In this document: positions 1 to 12,700 of the stretch, piece after piece | Numbering within the stretch: position 1 is the first letter of the stretch | Layout: each line of letters begins with the position of its first letter | NCBI RefSeq assembly: GCF_901933205.1 | Contig: NC_044571.1 | Coordinates: 13,767,235 to 13,831,234, forward strand | Direction of reading: 5' to 3' | DNA: 64,000 nt | DNA from: Camarhynchus parvulus | Lineage: Eukaryota; Chordata; Aves; Passeriformes; Thraupidae | The notes under the pieces: model-generated | Databases searched by the model: none | What the model saw: only the letters and a program-made list of their open reading frames with translations | Told to the model about the DNA's origin: nothing | Translations under genes and position numbers: made by a program

Positions 1-2087
1 AAAAAATACAATCCTGGAAGGTAGCAGTTCAATTTTACAAAATTATTATTAAAAAGTATAACTCTGTGGAGAAACAGTCTAAAAAAATACAAGAACACCT
101 TACACAGCAGATACCAATACTGAAAGAAGAGTAATAGAACTCTGGGGAAACCAGGCACACCACTTTGATGCCAAGGAAATTAGTCCTTCTACCATTAGCC
201 TTTACATAGGTTTTGATGTTATACCATGTGTTAATTATTTCCAAATCACAAGTGCAAACACTCACCCTGATTGGAAAATTAGCAGATTTCAAACTCAGGT
301 AATTTCACCCTAATGAGGAACTTGTTGAACTGAATTTAACAATTAGCTCACATCCTTTGCTGGCTGGGTATGAAAGGCTACAGGGAGACACTGAAACTCA
401 AAACTCACCTTTTTCAGCAATTAGCAATGAAGGATTAATATAAATTCAGAAATTGTTGCCATGCTGCTTCTAGTTCCTGCTTTGGCTCTTAAGCCAGGAA
501 TTTACCAAGGGTGATAGATGAGGAGGTGCTGCCTATACTGAACAGCTCTCCCTTTTGTTAGGTACCAAGCCTCAGCAAATGGATTTCACAGCTTAAAAGA
601 GTTAAACTCCTGATTTATTGGTCAATATGCACAAGCCGTGGGCAGAGCTGACAAGCGAAGGTGCTCGCCGCCCTTGATAAGCATCGGAGCAGCCAAGAGG
701 GGGAGGTTTGGCTTCTGTGCCTACTTGGAGAGGGCTGAGCCTTGACATTGCTCAGCTGCTATTATTGGGCTACTTGCTGTTGCTTCTACAGAGTTTTGAA
801 TGCTTTTTTTGTGTTGGTTTTTTCCTCGCTGGGAACCCTTGAGCTGCCAATTGTCTCTGTGTCAATACTCTGTCCCTTGGCAGCAACCTTCCCTTTCTCC
901 CTGCAGCTCTGCTCTGCAGCATGTCTGGCAGCACTTTCTCAGAGTTAGCAGTACCCCAAAACGTCCACACCATTTCAGCTTGTGTGGAAACTGTTCCTTA
1001 GCTCCCAGATGACATCTGTGATCTGATGCCTGAATCCCTAGAGGGGAGACTGACACTTTTCAGCTGCTAAATTGCATTAAAGGAAACAAAAGTAATTTTA
1101 TCCTACCACTAGTTCTCTACATATGCTGTGATCCTACCTGCATCAGGGATATTGGGCAGTTAGAGAATGGGGCCTAGGTGTGGTTGTGAAGGGAAAAGAC
1201 GCCTGCAAATGAAAAGGAAGTTGCCTTAGGACAATTCTCTCTCCTTAGAGCTGACCAAAACTGTCCAAAATATTGATAAAATTTGTCTGATTTCTCCCAC
1301 AAAAGCATAAAGGCTATTGAATAAAATCTTCCTGTTTTTCAGTGCACTTTCCACAGTAGAGATTTCTTTTTCTTTTTTGAAGAACAAAAAAGGGTATTCT
1401 GAGACTTAAGCAGAACACCAACTGCTCAATTATTTCTCAGGAAGAAGCATCAGTATAGGTGTAACAGGCTTCTTTTGCATGCAAAGAAATGGCAACAAAT
1501 AGAGAAATGGGAGGGAAAGAAAGAGAAAAAAAATATTCTGCAAAAATGGGTTTTGAGCTCTTTCAATCTACTGTTGTAATTATCTTCATATTGTCAACCA
1601 GCACAATGTAGAGACAGACCTCTAGATTTCCCTGCTTTTGCTGAAACAAAGATGCTCATGCTGATTCAGACAACAGTTAGAATTCCCTAGCTAACATTTT
1701 GTAAGGCATCTAAAGCAGTTAAGAGATCAGTGTGTTATCTAACCCTCTTCCCCGGAAAACTGTGTCTTAAAAATAGTCATCCATTTTACCTGGGAGCTAA
1801 GGAGGTGCAAGCAGATTCATGAGCTGTCCTGAAGAGACATGTGCATGGCTGTCAGCAAAAGCAGCAGTCAGGCTGTTTCTGAAAGGGTAAGGAAGCCAAA
1901 TGCCTCAAATTATTCCAATTATTGAATAGGTGGAGCTGTTGCAACAGACCTATTCTAGCATTTGCATTGGGTGTGTAGCAAATGACTGCTGTGTTCTCTG
2001 TTATCCATGAGTCTTCAGGGCTTTTCTACTGCTTGCACTAAATCTATCTATGCCCTAACTTGTCCAATTTACCACTGATTGTATTCC
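1..2087. other. Non-coding flank, no gene seen
   Basis: AT-rich sequence downstream of the OST-alpha-like gene. The open frames here are short, lack recognisable domains and are not supported by paired splice sites. I see no RNA gene and no clear repeat. It could hold part of a neighbouring gene's intron or UTR, but nothing in the sequence shows that. Confidence 0.5.
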
Positions 2088-2090
2088 AGC

Positions 2091-2612
2091 AGAATCACAG
2101 AATGTGCTGAGCTGAAGGGACCCATCAGGATCATCAAGTCCAGCTCCTGGCTCTGGACAGGACATCCCCAGGAATCACACCCTGTGCCTGAGGGCATTGT
2201 CCAAACAATGTCCAGACTTCTTCAACCCTGTCAGGCTTGGTGCTGTAAGCACTTCCCTGGGAAGCCAGTTCCAGTGCCCAACCACCTTCTGGTCGAGGAA
2301 TGTTTTCCTGATATCCAACCTGAACCTCCCCTGACTCAGCTTCAGGCCATTCCCTTGGGTCCTGTCACTGGTCGCAGCAAAGAAGAAATCAGTGCCTGTC
2401 CTTCCTCTTCCCCTCAGGAGGAAGCTGTGACTGCAGTGAGGTCTCCTCTCAGTCTCCTTCAGCCTGAACAGACCCAGTGCCCTCAGCTGCTCCTCACTCC
2501 TCACATGGCTTCCCCTCAGGGCCCTTCACCATCCTCGTGGCCTCCTTTGGACATTCTCTAGGAGCTTCACAATGTTACCCAAATCCTTCCCCTGCTCCAG
2601 GTCTGGGAACCA
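2091..2612 (-). mobile_element. CR1 LINE fragment (antisense)
   Basis: On the plus strand this begins with the reverse complement of a CR1 3' tail (AATCACAGAATG...). It continues through phrases typical of reversed CR1: a 'catcaagtcc' block, 'gttttcctgatatccaacct', 'cttgggtcctgtcactgg', and ends near 'ctgctccaggtctgggaacc'. The element is therefore in minus orientation and 5'-truncated, as most bird CR1 copies are. The 160-residue plus-strand open frame across it is a by-product of the repeat, not a gene. Confidence 0.85.
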
Positions 2613-5007
2613 TAGGATCACAATGATTGCTGTGGGTATTTTTTCTTGGCTTTTCTTTGGAAGCAGACATTGCACAGAAGGTAGGCTCCAGCTGTGCTGG
2701 GTGCGCAGGCATGAGCCTACATCCCCTGCACATCCTCCCTGAGGGGAACCCACATGGGTTTTTTTCTCAAGCAAGGGAGAACAAGGCAGAGGCAAATGTG
2801 AGGGTGAAGGAGCAGACAGGACAATTGGAGGGTGGGATGTAGGGATAAGATCTATAGCCAGCAGAGCACCCTCAACTCCTGAAACACATCCTTTGGGTAT
2901 TAAGTCATGAGGCCTTTGGTGAGAGGCCATGAGAAACACAAAGGCATGGCAGAACCTGCCTTTCAAGGAGGTCTGCTGAGGGAACCTCTTCAAGGTTCCA
3001 GCACTGGCCACGCTGCAGCGAACGGGAACCCACACCACAGTGTTCTGAAATAGGAGGGATTCAGCTAGTGTGGCTTTAAAGTTAATAGCTTGAAGGACAG
3101 GTGGAAAAGAATATCAGAGAGCAGCGTCTGTTTACCACCCCACTCCTGCAGCATTGCAAGGTGTTAGAGATGCCCCCTTGTGTGCGGGCTGCATTCCCCT
3201 ACATGACACTCCAGGAGATTTCATGGCCAGTGTCCACCCTCCTGCCTGCATCTTTAGCACATGGACACCCAAAGCACATGACTCATCTTCTCCCATGTTC
3301 TAATGAATTCCTTCCACGTGCCTGAAGCCTCTTAAGCCTCAATCACACACCTCGGAGTATGCTTATCTCTGTTTGATGTTGTTAACGACAGAAAACACTG
3401 ATAATATTACCTTTACCCTTCCTCACACAATAATCCCAGGCAAACACAGCAAAAAGGTTATGCACTCACCCTAACAATCATTACCTTACTACAGCTGTAT
3501 AAAATGAGTTGTGAAATTTATCTTCTAGCTCTTGTCAACTGTTTTCAAATACTCCAATCACAAACATGTAGTTGAAAGTGATGTGAAAGGGATGGTTATC
3601 AGAACTGAGACTGAAGGAATATCTGGCTCTCTGTTTTGTTTTTCCATCCCCAGACTGATTAAGGTCCAGCTTGGAGGTGGTGACTTGCAATGTTTCCATT
3701 TCAGGAGTGCCTGAATGCAGGCCCTGCAATGGAGTCCAGCTCTTTCCAGGCTCCTCCATTAGGCAGGACACAGCTATTGGTCTGAGCCAGAGGAGGGCAA
3801 GAGTGTCTTAATTTTTAAAAAAATAAAGGAAAACAAAATTTGTAGCAATAAGGCCCCCACATTCTGCTACAGTCACATAAACTGTAACTCAAGAAAGCTC
3901 TTGGGCATGTGTTTAAGAAAATGTATGTATAATTTTGCTCTGAAAAGGCTTCTGCGTACGTAAGTGATGTTTGGAATGAGATCTCCATGCTTGTACACAG
4001 TAAATAGATTTGCTGCCAAATCCAAAGTCTGCTTGACAACCACCACAGTACATCTTATTGCTGAAATATGTCAGATGAAGGTCACAACAAGTATTAAATA
4101 CCTATCCAAAAGCATACTAGCTAGTGATACCTGTGGCTAAATCAGGCCCACGCTGATACTGACAGGATACATTTAACAGACATGACAGACACCAGCCCAA
4201 CAGCAATGAGTGAAGACTTTTGCAGTGCCCCAGCAGCCTCCTCTGGACCTACAGACACACTTCTTACACACTCCATCTGTTTTCAAATGCACTCTCCAGC
4301 TACTGCACATGGATCTGCTTTTCCATGCCACAGATCCCACACATCAAAGCATTCCCTTGAACCACTACAGAAAACACAAAGATGCTTTACCAACTCAAAA
4401 TATTTTATTTTCCAGTTGTGAAGCTGATTGTACTCACAGCCAACCATCCCCAAAGCTGTTATGAAATTCAGTATTGCTCTTCAAGCCTATGTATGGACCC
4501 ATGGCCTAGATTGCACTGATATAAAGCAACATCAGGAATATGCTAATAGTCATAATGTTAAAATACATTAAGAAGATTTCTCACGTTAAGAATAAGTTAG
4601 CTGATCCCAGCTAACTTATTCTAATGCACTCACTCTAATGCAGAGTAAAAATTTTCACATAAATTATTTTTCAAGGGAAAAGTGCAGATTCTCTCAAATT
4701 AATGCAGTCCAAGAGTCTATATTGATTTCCCAGACTGCCTACTTAGAAAAAAAAGATTAAATATAAAAATTGCATCAACCATTTCAAAACAAAAATAATT
4801 CAAGTTTTCTACTATAATGGAATCCTTCAGTTGTTAAAGAAAATATTGTTTCTGACCTCAATCAGAAAGAAAAAAACATTTCAAGTCAGCCCCAATTTCT
4901 ACTTCAGGTAGTTCACTAGTTCTTTTCAGTATGTTTTATTTCCCACCAATTCCCAAACAGAATGCAATGTTTTAATTCAGTGTAAGCCATAAATAAAGCC
5001 TTGCTGT
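2613..5007. other. Intergenic, no gene seen; contains a perfect hairpin
   Basis: No coding exon was recognised. The only structure noted is a perfect 15-bp inverted repeat with a 4-base spacer at 4589-4622, listed separately. Possible minus-strand AATAAA sites lie near 4401 and 4930; either could end a long 3'UTR of the OST-alpha-like gene, but this is unproven. Confidence 0.45.
4589..4622. repeat. Perfect inverted repeat (15-bp arms, 4-base loop)
   Basis: The left arm AGAATAAGTTAGCTG (4589-4603) is followed by ATCC and then by its exact reverse complement (4608-4622). The stem has no mismatch. It is too short for a typical miRNA precursor. It may be the remnant of a small inverted-repeat element or a mutation-generated palindrome. 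Confidence 0.8.
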
Positions 5008-5474
5008 GTGTTGGAGTGGGTCCAGAGAAGGGCCACAGAAATGATGAGAGGGCTGGAGCACTTCAGCCTATGAAGACAGGCTGAGAGAGATGGGACTGCT
5101 CAACCTAGAGAAGAAAAGGCTCTGGGAAGAGGCCACCTTATTGTGGCCTTCCAGTACCTAAAGGGGACTACAAGAAACATGGGGACCCTTTTTAGCAGAG
5201 CCTGTTGCAACAGGACAAGGGATAAAGGTTAAAAAACTACAAGAGCATAGATTTAGACTAGATATAAGGAAGACTTTTTTACAGAGAGAGGTGTAAAATA
5301 ATGGAATGGGTGGCCCAGAGAGGTGGCAGGTGCTCTGTCCCTGGAAACATTCAAGGTCAGATTGGATGGGGCTCTGAGCAACCTGATCTAGGTGAAAATG
5401 TCCTGCTCACTGCAGGGGCTTGGACTGGATGTCTTTGAAAGGTCTCTTCCAACCCAAAGTGTCCTGTGACTCTA
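5008..5474 (+). mobile_element. CR1 LINE 3' fragment (sense)
   Basis: Sense-orientation CR1 tail. It shows the typical order of segments: 'gtgggtccagagaagggcca', 'cttcagcctatgaagacagg', 'ggaagacttttttacagaga', 'gtggcccagagaggtggcag', and a final 'gactggatgtctttgaaagg' followed by 'tcttccaaccca'. It is truncated at the 5' end and stops near 'gtgactct'. Confidence 0.9.
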
Positions 5475-5477
5475 ATC

Positions 5478-5735
5478 TGCCTGGCTTTGTTCTCTTGCCC
5501 TTCCCTGGACACACTCCAGCACCTCAATGTCCTCTTGGTCATGAGGGGCCCAAACCTGAACAAAAGATTTGAGCTGTGGCCTCAGCAGTGGGACAGCCCT
5601 GCCCTGGGCCTGCTGCCACACTCTTGCTGCCACAGGCCAGGTGCCACTGGCCCTCTTGGCTGCCTGGGGACACGCTGGCTCCTGTTCAGCTGGCTGGTGA
5701 CCAGCACCCCAACAGTCCTTTCAATGATTCTCATC
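5478..5735 (-). mobile_element. CR1 LINE internal fragment (antisense)
   Basis: Directly after the sense CR1 comes a reversed internal CR1 segment: 'ggacacactccagcacctca', 'atgaggggcccaaacctgaa', 'ccactggccctcttggctgc' and 'ctggctggtgaccagcaccc' are all typical of reverse-complement CR1. The two fragments form a tail-to-tail CR1 pair. The open frames over this stretch are repeat-derived. Confidence 0.8.
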
Positions 5736-6527
5736 CTCAGTGTCAGTGCAGGGATCCTGAGTGTCATTATCCCCATTTACCAAGCACAGAACCAAAGCAC
5801 CATGTGACATCACAGACCAGAAGATATCCCAGACTCTAACTCCTACTTTCCTTTTCCAGGCCAGTGACAGAGAACCTGTTGTCTGCAGGAAGAATACCTG
5901 ACATATTTACAAACAATAAATGTAACTGTATATTTACCAATTTAGGAGGTGAATTGCCAAGGAATGTAAAAAGTCTTGTTCTAGAGAGATCACTGTCTCC
6001 GTAGGTGGAGAGCCCACATGGATTTGGGGATTTCAGAACAAACATATGAGACTGATCAGAATTAGCTATGATGAGCTCATGGTGTAGAGTGAGAGATGAT
6101 CTGTTGTAATGGAGGAAGCATGGAAAAATGCTGTGTTGGACATATGACAGCAATCCAGGGTGAAATAAGATCTTTTAAAAGTCAAAAAAGATAAAAAATA
6201 TTTACTCTGAATTAACTCTAAATCATAGCCATTCTAATAGCTAAAAAATAAAAATAACATAAAATCATATTGTAAGACAGTTTGGCACCATCAAGTGCTC
6301 AGTAACAGTATAAAATGGTATAAAATCTTAGTAAATTACATGGTGTTAAAACCCTCACACCATGCACACATGGCTGGAGAATCAACAGGATTATCTTTAC
6401 TGGTCTTTCAGTACTGCAGCTCACAGGCACTCATGCCATGTTCTGACATGGACAGTGGCTACTTTTGGTGCAAGAATGTACAAGTTCTTGAAGCTGATCT
6501 TACATCTCCTGCATAACAGGAGCACTT
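5736..6527 (-). other. Probable 3'UTR and downstream region of the OST-alpha-like gene
   Basis: Sequence directly downstream of the stop codon. I find no canonical AATAAA on the minus strand before about 4930. Variant AGTAAA hexamers occur near 6393 and 6201. The 3' end therefore cannot be fixed from sequence. Confidence 0.35.
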
Positions 6528-6715
6528 CTAAACCTTTGGCAATGCATCTTCCACAGCTGCACCATTCAGGATAACCTCAGGAGTCTGCTTCTTGTCCCCA
6601 GGTTCTTCAGCCACGCACTCCGGAGGCTCCAGGTCGTGGTATTTCCTCCGATAGACCACCCTGGAGATTACAGTTATCAGAAACATTTCCATGATGAGCA
6701 GCTGCTGGGCAATGT
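6528..6715 (-). CDS. SLC51A: OST-alpha-like coding exon 8 (terminal)
   Basis: 188 nt, acceptor TTGGCAG|ACATT, stop TAG at 6528-6530. It encodes [27 protein letters not shown] and an acidic, proline-containing cytosolic tail that ends in LPKV. The tail is longer and quite different from the mammalian one, as is usual for this part of the protein. Confidence 0.9.
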
Positions 6716-9700
6716 CTGCCAAAAAAAAATGAAAAAAGGGAAAAAGGAAAAGCCCCCCCAAAAGGGGAAATTACTATCAGACAAAAAATGAATAATTGGC
6801 TTATTAATTTTCACCTGTGCAAAAGGAACAAACTCTATCATCCTGTCCCCGTGTCTGTCACACTCAGCAATGACATCAGTTACACAGTTCCAGTATTGCC
6901 CATCAATAAGAATGCAATAAATTATGCATCCAAAATATAAGAAATTTAACAGTAATTATGCATGTTGATTTCTTTTCCTCTCATTTCTGATTCCATCTCT
7001 TCTCATTATCAAGTTGTTCTCTACAATCCTGACAGCTATGAAACTTTTGTTATTGTTTTTAAACTAAAAGATGAGATTCTCCAAAAGCTAGTGATACCAT
7101 GAAATTTGTATTTTGAGAAAACACCAGAGATTGCCATCAGCAACAATGAATTGGTACTTTTATAAGTCAAAGAAGAACATTCTTCTCCCAGAAAACTTAC
7201 ATGATCCTCTTGCTGTAGAGGAGAGTGGTGGAGCACAGGGAATGATTTTTTGTGTAGCAAATATGTTGATAATAGTAGTCTGCAGGTGGTTCAGAATGAC
7301 AATAAACTGCACCAGAAACAGAAAACAAATGCCTTAGCTACCAGAAAGGGGTGTATAGTTCACACAACAATTCTGCTTTGATAACAGAACCTCTTCTGCC
7401 TCATTCCTCCTTGCTTGTCCTCCCTTTCCCCCCACCTACCAGCAGGGTGCCTGCCATTCTGCAGAATTCATCTTAAGGTCAGGATGATATTGCTCTGAAT
7501 AGGAGCATTAAATTAATCCTGGACTTGAAAAGCATTTCCTCTCAGGCCTTCATTTGGGAGGTACATTATACACAGACCTCCCCGCAGAGATTTCAAATAA
7601 TACTGAGTTCTGAATAATAGGTAACAATGTTTAAAAAATGACAGTTAATTTGACCCATGAGCTTATGTTCTTCCTTAGTGGAAGAAAGATTCAAAGAACA
7701 TTTTTCCTGTTGTCTCCTCTTTTTGCCACAGCAGGCAGATATTGTGGTCCCCAAATTATGAGACTGGCTTCTTTGCCAGAAGGGGTGAAGGGCTCTTCAC
7801 AGCTTGAGTTCAGCAGCCACCACTTCCTCATCCCATTCCATTGAGACAGACCTTTGCTGCCATGGAGTTATCCAAGTGCCTCTGTAGCTGCCAGTGGAAC
7901 TGCCTGAGTCTAAACCCTCACATCAACAGAGTTTGCCATCCCAAACCTGAATTCACCCTAACACAGCTCTGCAGGTGTGACCATCCTGTTTGCTGCCTTA
8001 TTAGTGCTTAATAATTTATCTAACTCAGTGCACCAGCCTTGATGCACGTGCTGTCCAAGAAGGAGCCATATCCAAGGATTCTGCTGGACTCTATTCAGAG
8101 TGATGTGGAAGAGGGTGGCCTTGTCCCTGTGCTTTTTCAATCTAACCTATGTGGTTAGATTCTGGTTCCTTACTGTTTAATGATTTGCAGCCAGTATTTT
8201 CACTATTATCTAATTCTGAAGTGCAGAATGGCCAAGAAAAATACTGTTAAAACAGCATATTGTGGAATGCTGGAACAGTTCAAACAACAGCTGCCTGCAC
8301 AATGCAACATCTCCTCTCTGAGGTACACACCAGCATTTTAACATTGCATTTCAGGATACCACAGCTACAAAGCTTCCTTCAAGCCCCACAGAAAGTGCTG
8401 CTGTGATTTCAGTGGTCTAAAGATAGACAGATTTTACATGGCTTTCACATCTCCAGCACCCCTGAGACTAGAGGTAAATTGGCTCCAAGTGAAACTGAAC
8501 AGCAGCCAAGGAGAGTGCTTGAAAGGGATGCAGCTTTAACCAGGTAAAAATATGGCTTTGCACAATGTCTTTAATGGGGAAAAATACCATAAATTTTCAG
8601 CAAAGGAGCAAGAACAAGAAAGGCAGAGTAGTGTCAGCAGTTAAGAGAAATACCAGAAATATTAAAGTTCTCACCTGATAAAGAGCAAACTTTGGGATAA
8701 TGTTCTTACACTTAAGGAGAATCCTAACTTTTCGAAACATGATTCCTACTGCCCACAGAGCACAAAGGGTGAGGGCACCAATGAAGCAGCTGATCCACAG
8801 TGCAGGTCCTTTGGGAGACACCTGAGAAAAAATCCCACAACCTTATACAACCTTACTTCGGTGTTTCCAGGAAGAAGCTGTGAACTGGATGATGTTAAAA
8901 TGCTTTTTTCTATCTCCATGAAAGCTGGTGGCAGCAGCAGTTGTTGGATTTTGCATGGGGAAACTGCCCAGTACCAACTGGAGCACTGGCACAGGCTCTG
9001 TCCTGCAGGCACCAAGACAGAGACGTGTCCAGCCTGGGGAGGTGCCAGTGACACAGCCCTCAATGTTGCAATTGCCAGCCACGGAGTGTTTGCCTTTTCA
9101 GAGACCCCAGCAGCACCTGGCAATGCTCAGCAGCTCATGAGAGCAGGTTCAGCCTGACATCTCAGGAGGGTCATTCATTTTATACCATGAAACTACAACA
9201 AAAATATCACTTTTAGTCTGAGTTATCCAAGAGGTGCCAAATTATTATCAGATACAGATTTCTCCATCATCTTGCAGGTTACATAGTACAAAGCAGAAGA
9301 ACAAGACTATCTTTTTATTTTGCACAGACATAAAAATCACTATGTCTTGCTGAAAAACACAGAATTAGGCTTCCTGTTAACATGCCAGTACATACACTTA
9401 TTTCTTTAGGCTGTACCTTACAAAACACAGGGCAGATACATCCCACAGGGCAACTTGCAGTCCTGCTATTCTAACCATACCAGCTGGGAAATGTATAATC
9501 TGATGCCCAACTCCCCCTGATGCCCAATTTCTTTCCAAGAGATCTGAGGAAGGCAGAAATCGAGTATGTCAGGAAATTATATGCTTCAGGTGTCAAAAGG
9601 ATACAGTAAGGACTCACTTGGAAATGGTCCCAGATTTCACAGTTTAGTTGTAGGTTAAGATAGTTACATCAGCCCTGAAACCTATGGATTTTGAGGAGCT

Positions 9701-12700
9701 TCTCTGATTAAAATAGTTACTTACATTGTAAAGAACATAATTGCCATTAGTCCAAAGCACTATTGATAAAAATACAAGCACAGGCCGAAAGACAGCAAAC
9801 TGAAAGGTGCCCAGCTTCAGCCAAAAGAGGGTTTGCCTGGATAAAAAAAAAATCAACAAAAAAATTAGATAGGCCAAGATGTATTAGCAACCTTAACAAC
9901 ATTTTCTGGATACTGTCAACTGCAAAACTTTTCCACTCCTGAAGCATGTGGCTAAAATCTGGGGAGGAACAGCTTCAAGATTAGAAAATATTTCCAAGAA
10001 TTTCCCAGTGTTTATTTAATAAAGTCTCTACAAAAATAGTACTCTTCCTGCTCTGCAGCAAGTACATACTAACCAAGGCTGGGCAAAACATGATGTCTCT
10101 CTCTGCCCTGAAGCCAACCAGAGAGACAGGAGCTGCACAACCGGTTCCTGAACAATGATGCCATTTGCTCTTGCCTTGTTGCCTTATTATTGCAGTCCTC
10201 CCATGAAATTGGACAAATCAGCCTGTTCAGCCACTTCCTAGTCCTGTGGTAGATCAAGAAGGGGATCACACAGCCCTAGGTGAAAGGACTGGTGGTTTGT
10301 CAGTGCATCTTGAAGAGTATCATGTAAGATGTGGGCTTGCCCCTCCCTGGTCTAACAGAAGCAAGGAACAGCCTCTCACTTGGCAAACTGCACAAGGCTG
10401 GCAGGAGAGCTCAGGATTCCTTCACTTCTGTCGCTGTAAAGTCCAGAGCACACCTGTAACCTGGCCAGCCAGCTCTGCAGCCCACCAGGAGAGGGGCAGA
10501 TGAACTTCCTAACAGAGGGCATGGAAGCTGACTGACCTGAGCTCTCCTTCTGCTCTCACAGGGGAAGCTGCAGCTGCTACGGCTGCCTCATGTTTTGGTC
10601 TGTTACTGTGCATTATTTCTCATCTTTTCAGTGTTGTTTTCACTGGAGTTCCATGGGCCCTGCCATCAGAGATGTCTCACAGACAACAGGCTGCCATTTA
10701 GTGTGCTAAAGGATATAGCCATGAACCAGGAATTACAGGAATTGCTCAATGAATATAGCTGGTAACCACAGGATTATCAACAGCACAAACCCACGTGGAA
10801 AGACCTGCAATGGGCCAGGCACTTAGTGTGTACCTTCTCAAAGATTTATTATTCCCAGAGAGCTTTAAAGAATAATGCATATGACAAAGAGTGCAGTCAC
10901 TGCCATGCCATGAGCTGTTTCCCTTGTTAACACAGGCCCATCTTTACTGATCACCAGGTCTCTTCTGCCACATCTCTCCCTGTGCATGGATTGCTACATT
11001 GCCTCATCTGTACCTTGCTGTTTTCCCCAGGACTGCAGATATATATGGGTTTTGTAAAGAATGAATCCCTCCCTTGGGGAGCTCCCTGTTTCCCCATAGA
11101 TACCTATGGAAGGAATGTGAGGCTGACTTTTCTCTCATACAGCTTGCCAATATCCTTTTTTTTAAAAAAAGGTACCCTGCACTGGGAAAAGGCTGGAGGT
11201 TAGAAGCAGAGAGCAGATGGGTTTCCCAGTGGTACAGACACTGGAGAAGGAGCCCTAAGCCCTCTGCAGAGCAAAAAGCCTTTTTTTTCAACAGAGAGCT
11301 GTCCTTCCTGCCAGCAGTAGCAGGCACTGTCTAGCCCCTGAAATGAGTCCACATTAGCTGACATCATCGTGCATAAGCTGGCGCTGGGCTGAACAACAGC
11401 AAGGCAGAATAGGGGATCCTCTCCCAAACTCCCAGCTGCTACAACCTATACTCTATTAAAATAAAATTATGGAAACTGAAGTTTAAATTCTAACACCCAA
11501 TGAGGGAGTTTAAGGAAAAATTATTGTAATGAAAAATTAGAATTTTTTGAAAATGCATCAGAAACCACTATGCTGTGTTCTGTTTGCTGCTTTTCTTTAA
11601 ACAGATTGTACAGACCCCCAGGACGCTCTGACACTAAAGTCCATACCCTCTCAGAAAAGTCTCTTTTCAGTCCCTCACGTTTTGCCTATACTGAGAGAAA
11701 CAGTCTCATTCTCTATGCCAGTAGGAAAGCTGAGGGAAATACAGGAGGCTTCCAGGCTGTGGAGAGGTGTGTGAGTGAGGGGGTGGCACTAACCAGAGGA
11801 GCTCCACCAGGCACTGCTCACAGGAGGGCAGGTTTATGTTACAGTATATTGGCTCCTGTAGCTCTTCATCCTTACCCCCCTTCTCAAAGATGCTTTAATA
11901 ATAAGTTTAGAAGAAGAAAACATCTGCTTTTGCCTCACCAGACAATGCCATTTCATTGAGAGCAAAGCTTTACAAGGATTACATCTACTTTTTGTTCTAA
12001 AAATTATTTTAATCTCAAGTAGTTTTAAAGTCAAAATCAGAATGAAACATTCCCATTTTATCAAAGTGGGAGAAATTTTCTATCAAGAGAGCCTCCATTT
12101 GACAATTCTGCTTCTGAAAAATACACAATCTCAAGACATTTGTTCCCTTCTGGAATGAAAGAAAACCAAAATGTCAATTATTGGGTTTTCTAGAGTAGAA
12201 ATTTCTCCTCCCACACACCTCTGCATTATAGAAACAAGATAAATTAGTGGTGGTGTACAGCCCCAGAGTGAGGATGCTGTTTAAAAGAAACAGTTTGAGC
12301 TGTCTTGAGACTGACTTTTGGGAAGCTTTGCTGTGAGCCTGGCCCTGCCAAGCTGGCTGAATTCCAGCAGCCGTTCTCAAGCTCCTTAAAGGGGAATCCT
12401 AAAGGGGTCACTCACCTGGTGATGGGCACACGAGGGAGGCAGAGGCAGCAGCAGCAGCAGGGGCCGGTGGTGATGGTGAAGTGACCATTTTCAAACCGTC
12501 TGAGGAGCACCTTCTGCCCTCCACACTCTTTAATCATCATCATCAGGAACTTGTGGATAACTATGGCAAAAAATCTAGGAGAGGGAGAGAATTCCAGCTC
12601 AAACTTGCCTGTGTGTCTCATATGCCTGTGCAGGGCAGGGCCACCTCCTGTACAGGGTTTTTACAGCTTGTGCTTCCCAATCAACAAAAGCTCTAGCTCA

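Noticed and set aside
35..292. 85-codon minus-strand frame at the window edge, considered as a possible neighbouring-gene exon
   Set aside because: No acceptor/donor pair bounding a conserved peptide and no similarity to PDK3 or PCYT1B, the neighbours one might expect.
2079..2561. 160-codon plus-strand frame
   Set aside because: Lies entirely in a reversed CR1 fragment and is not the CR1 coding strand.
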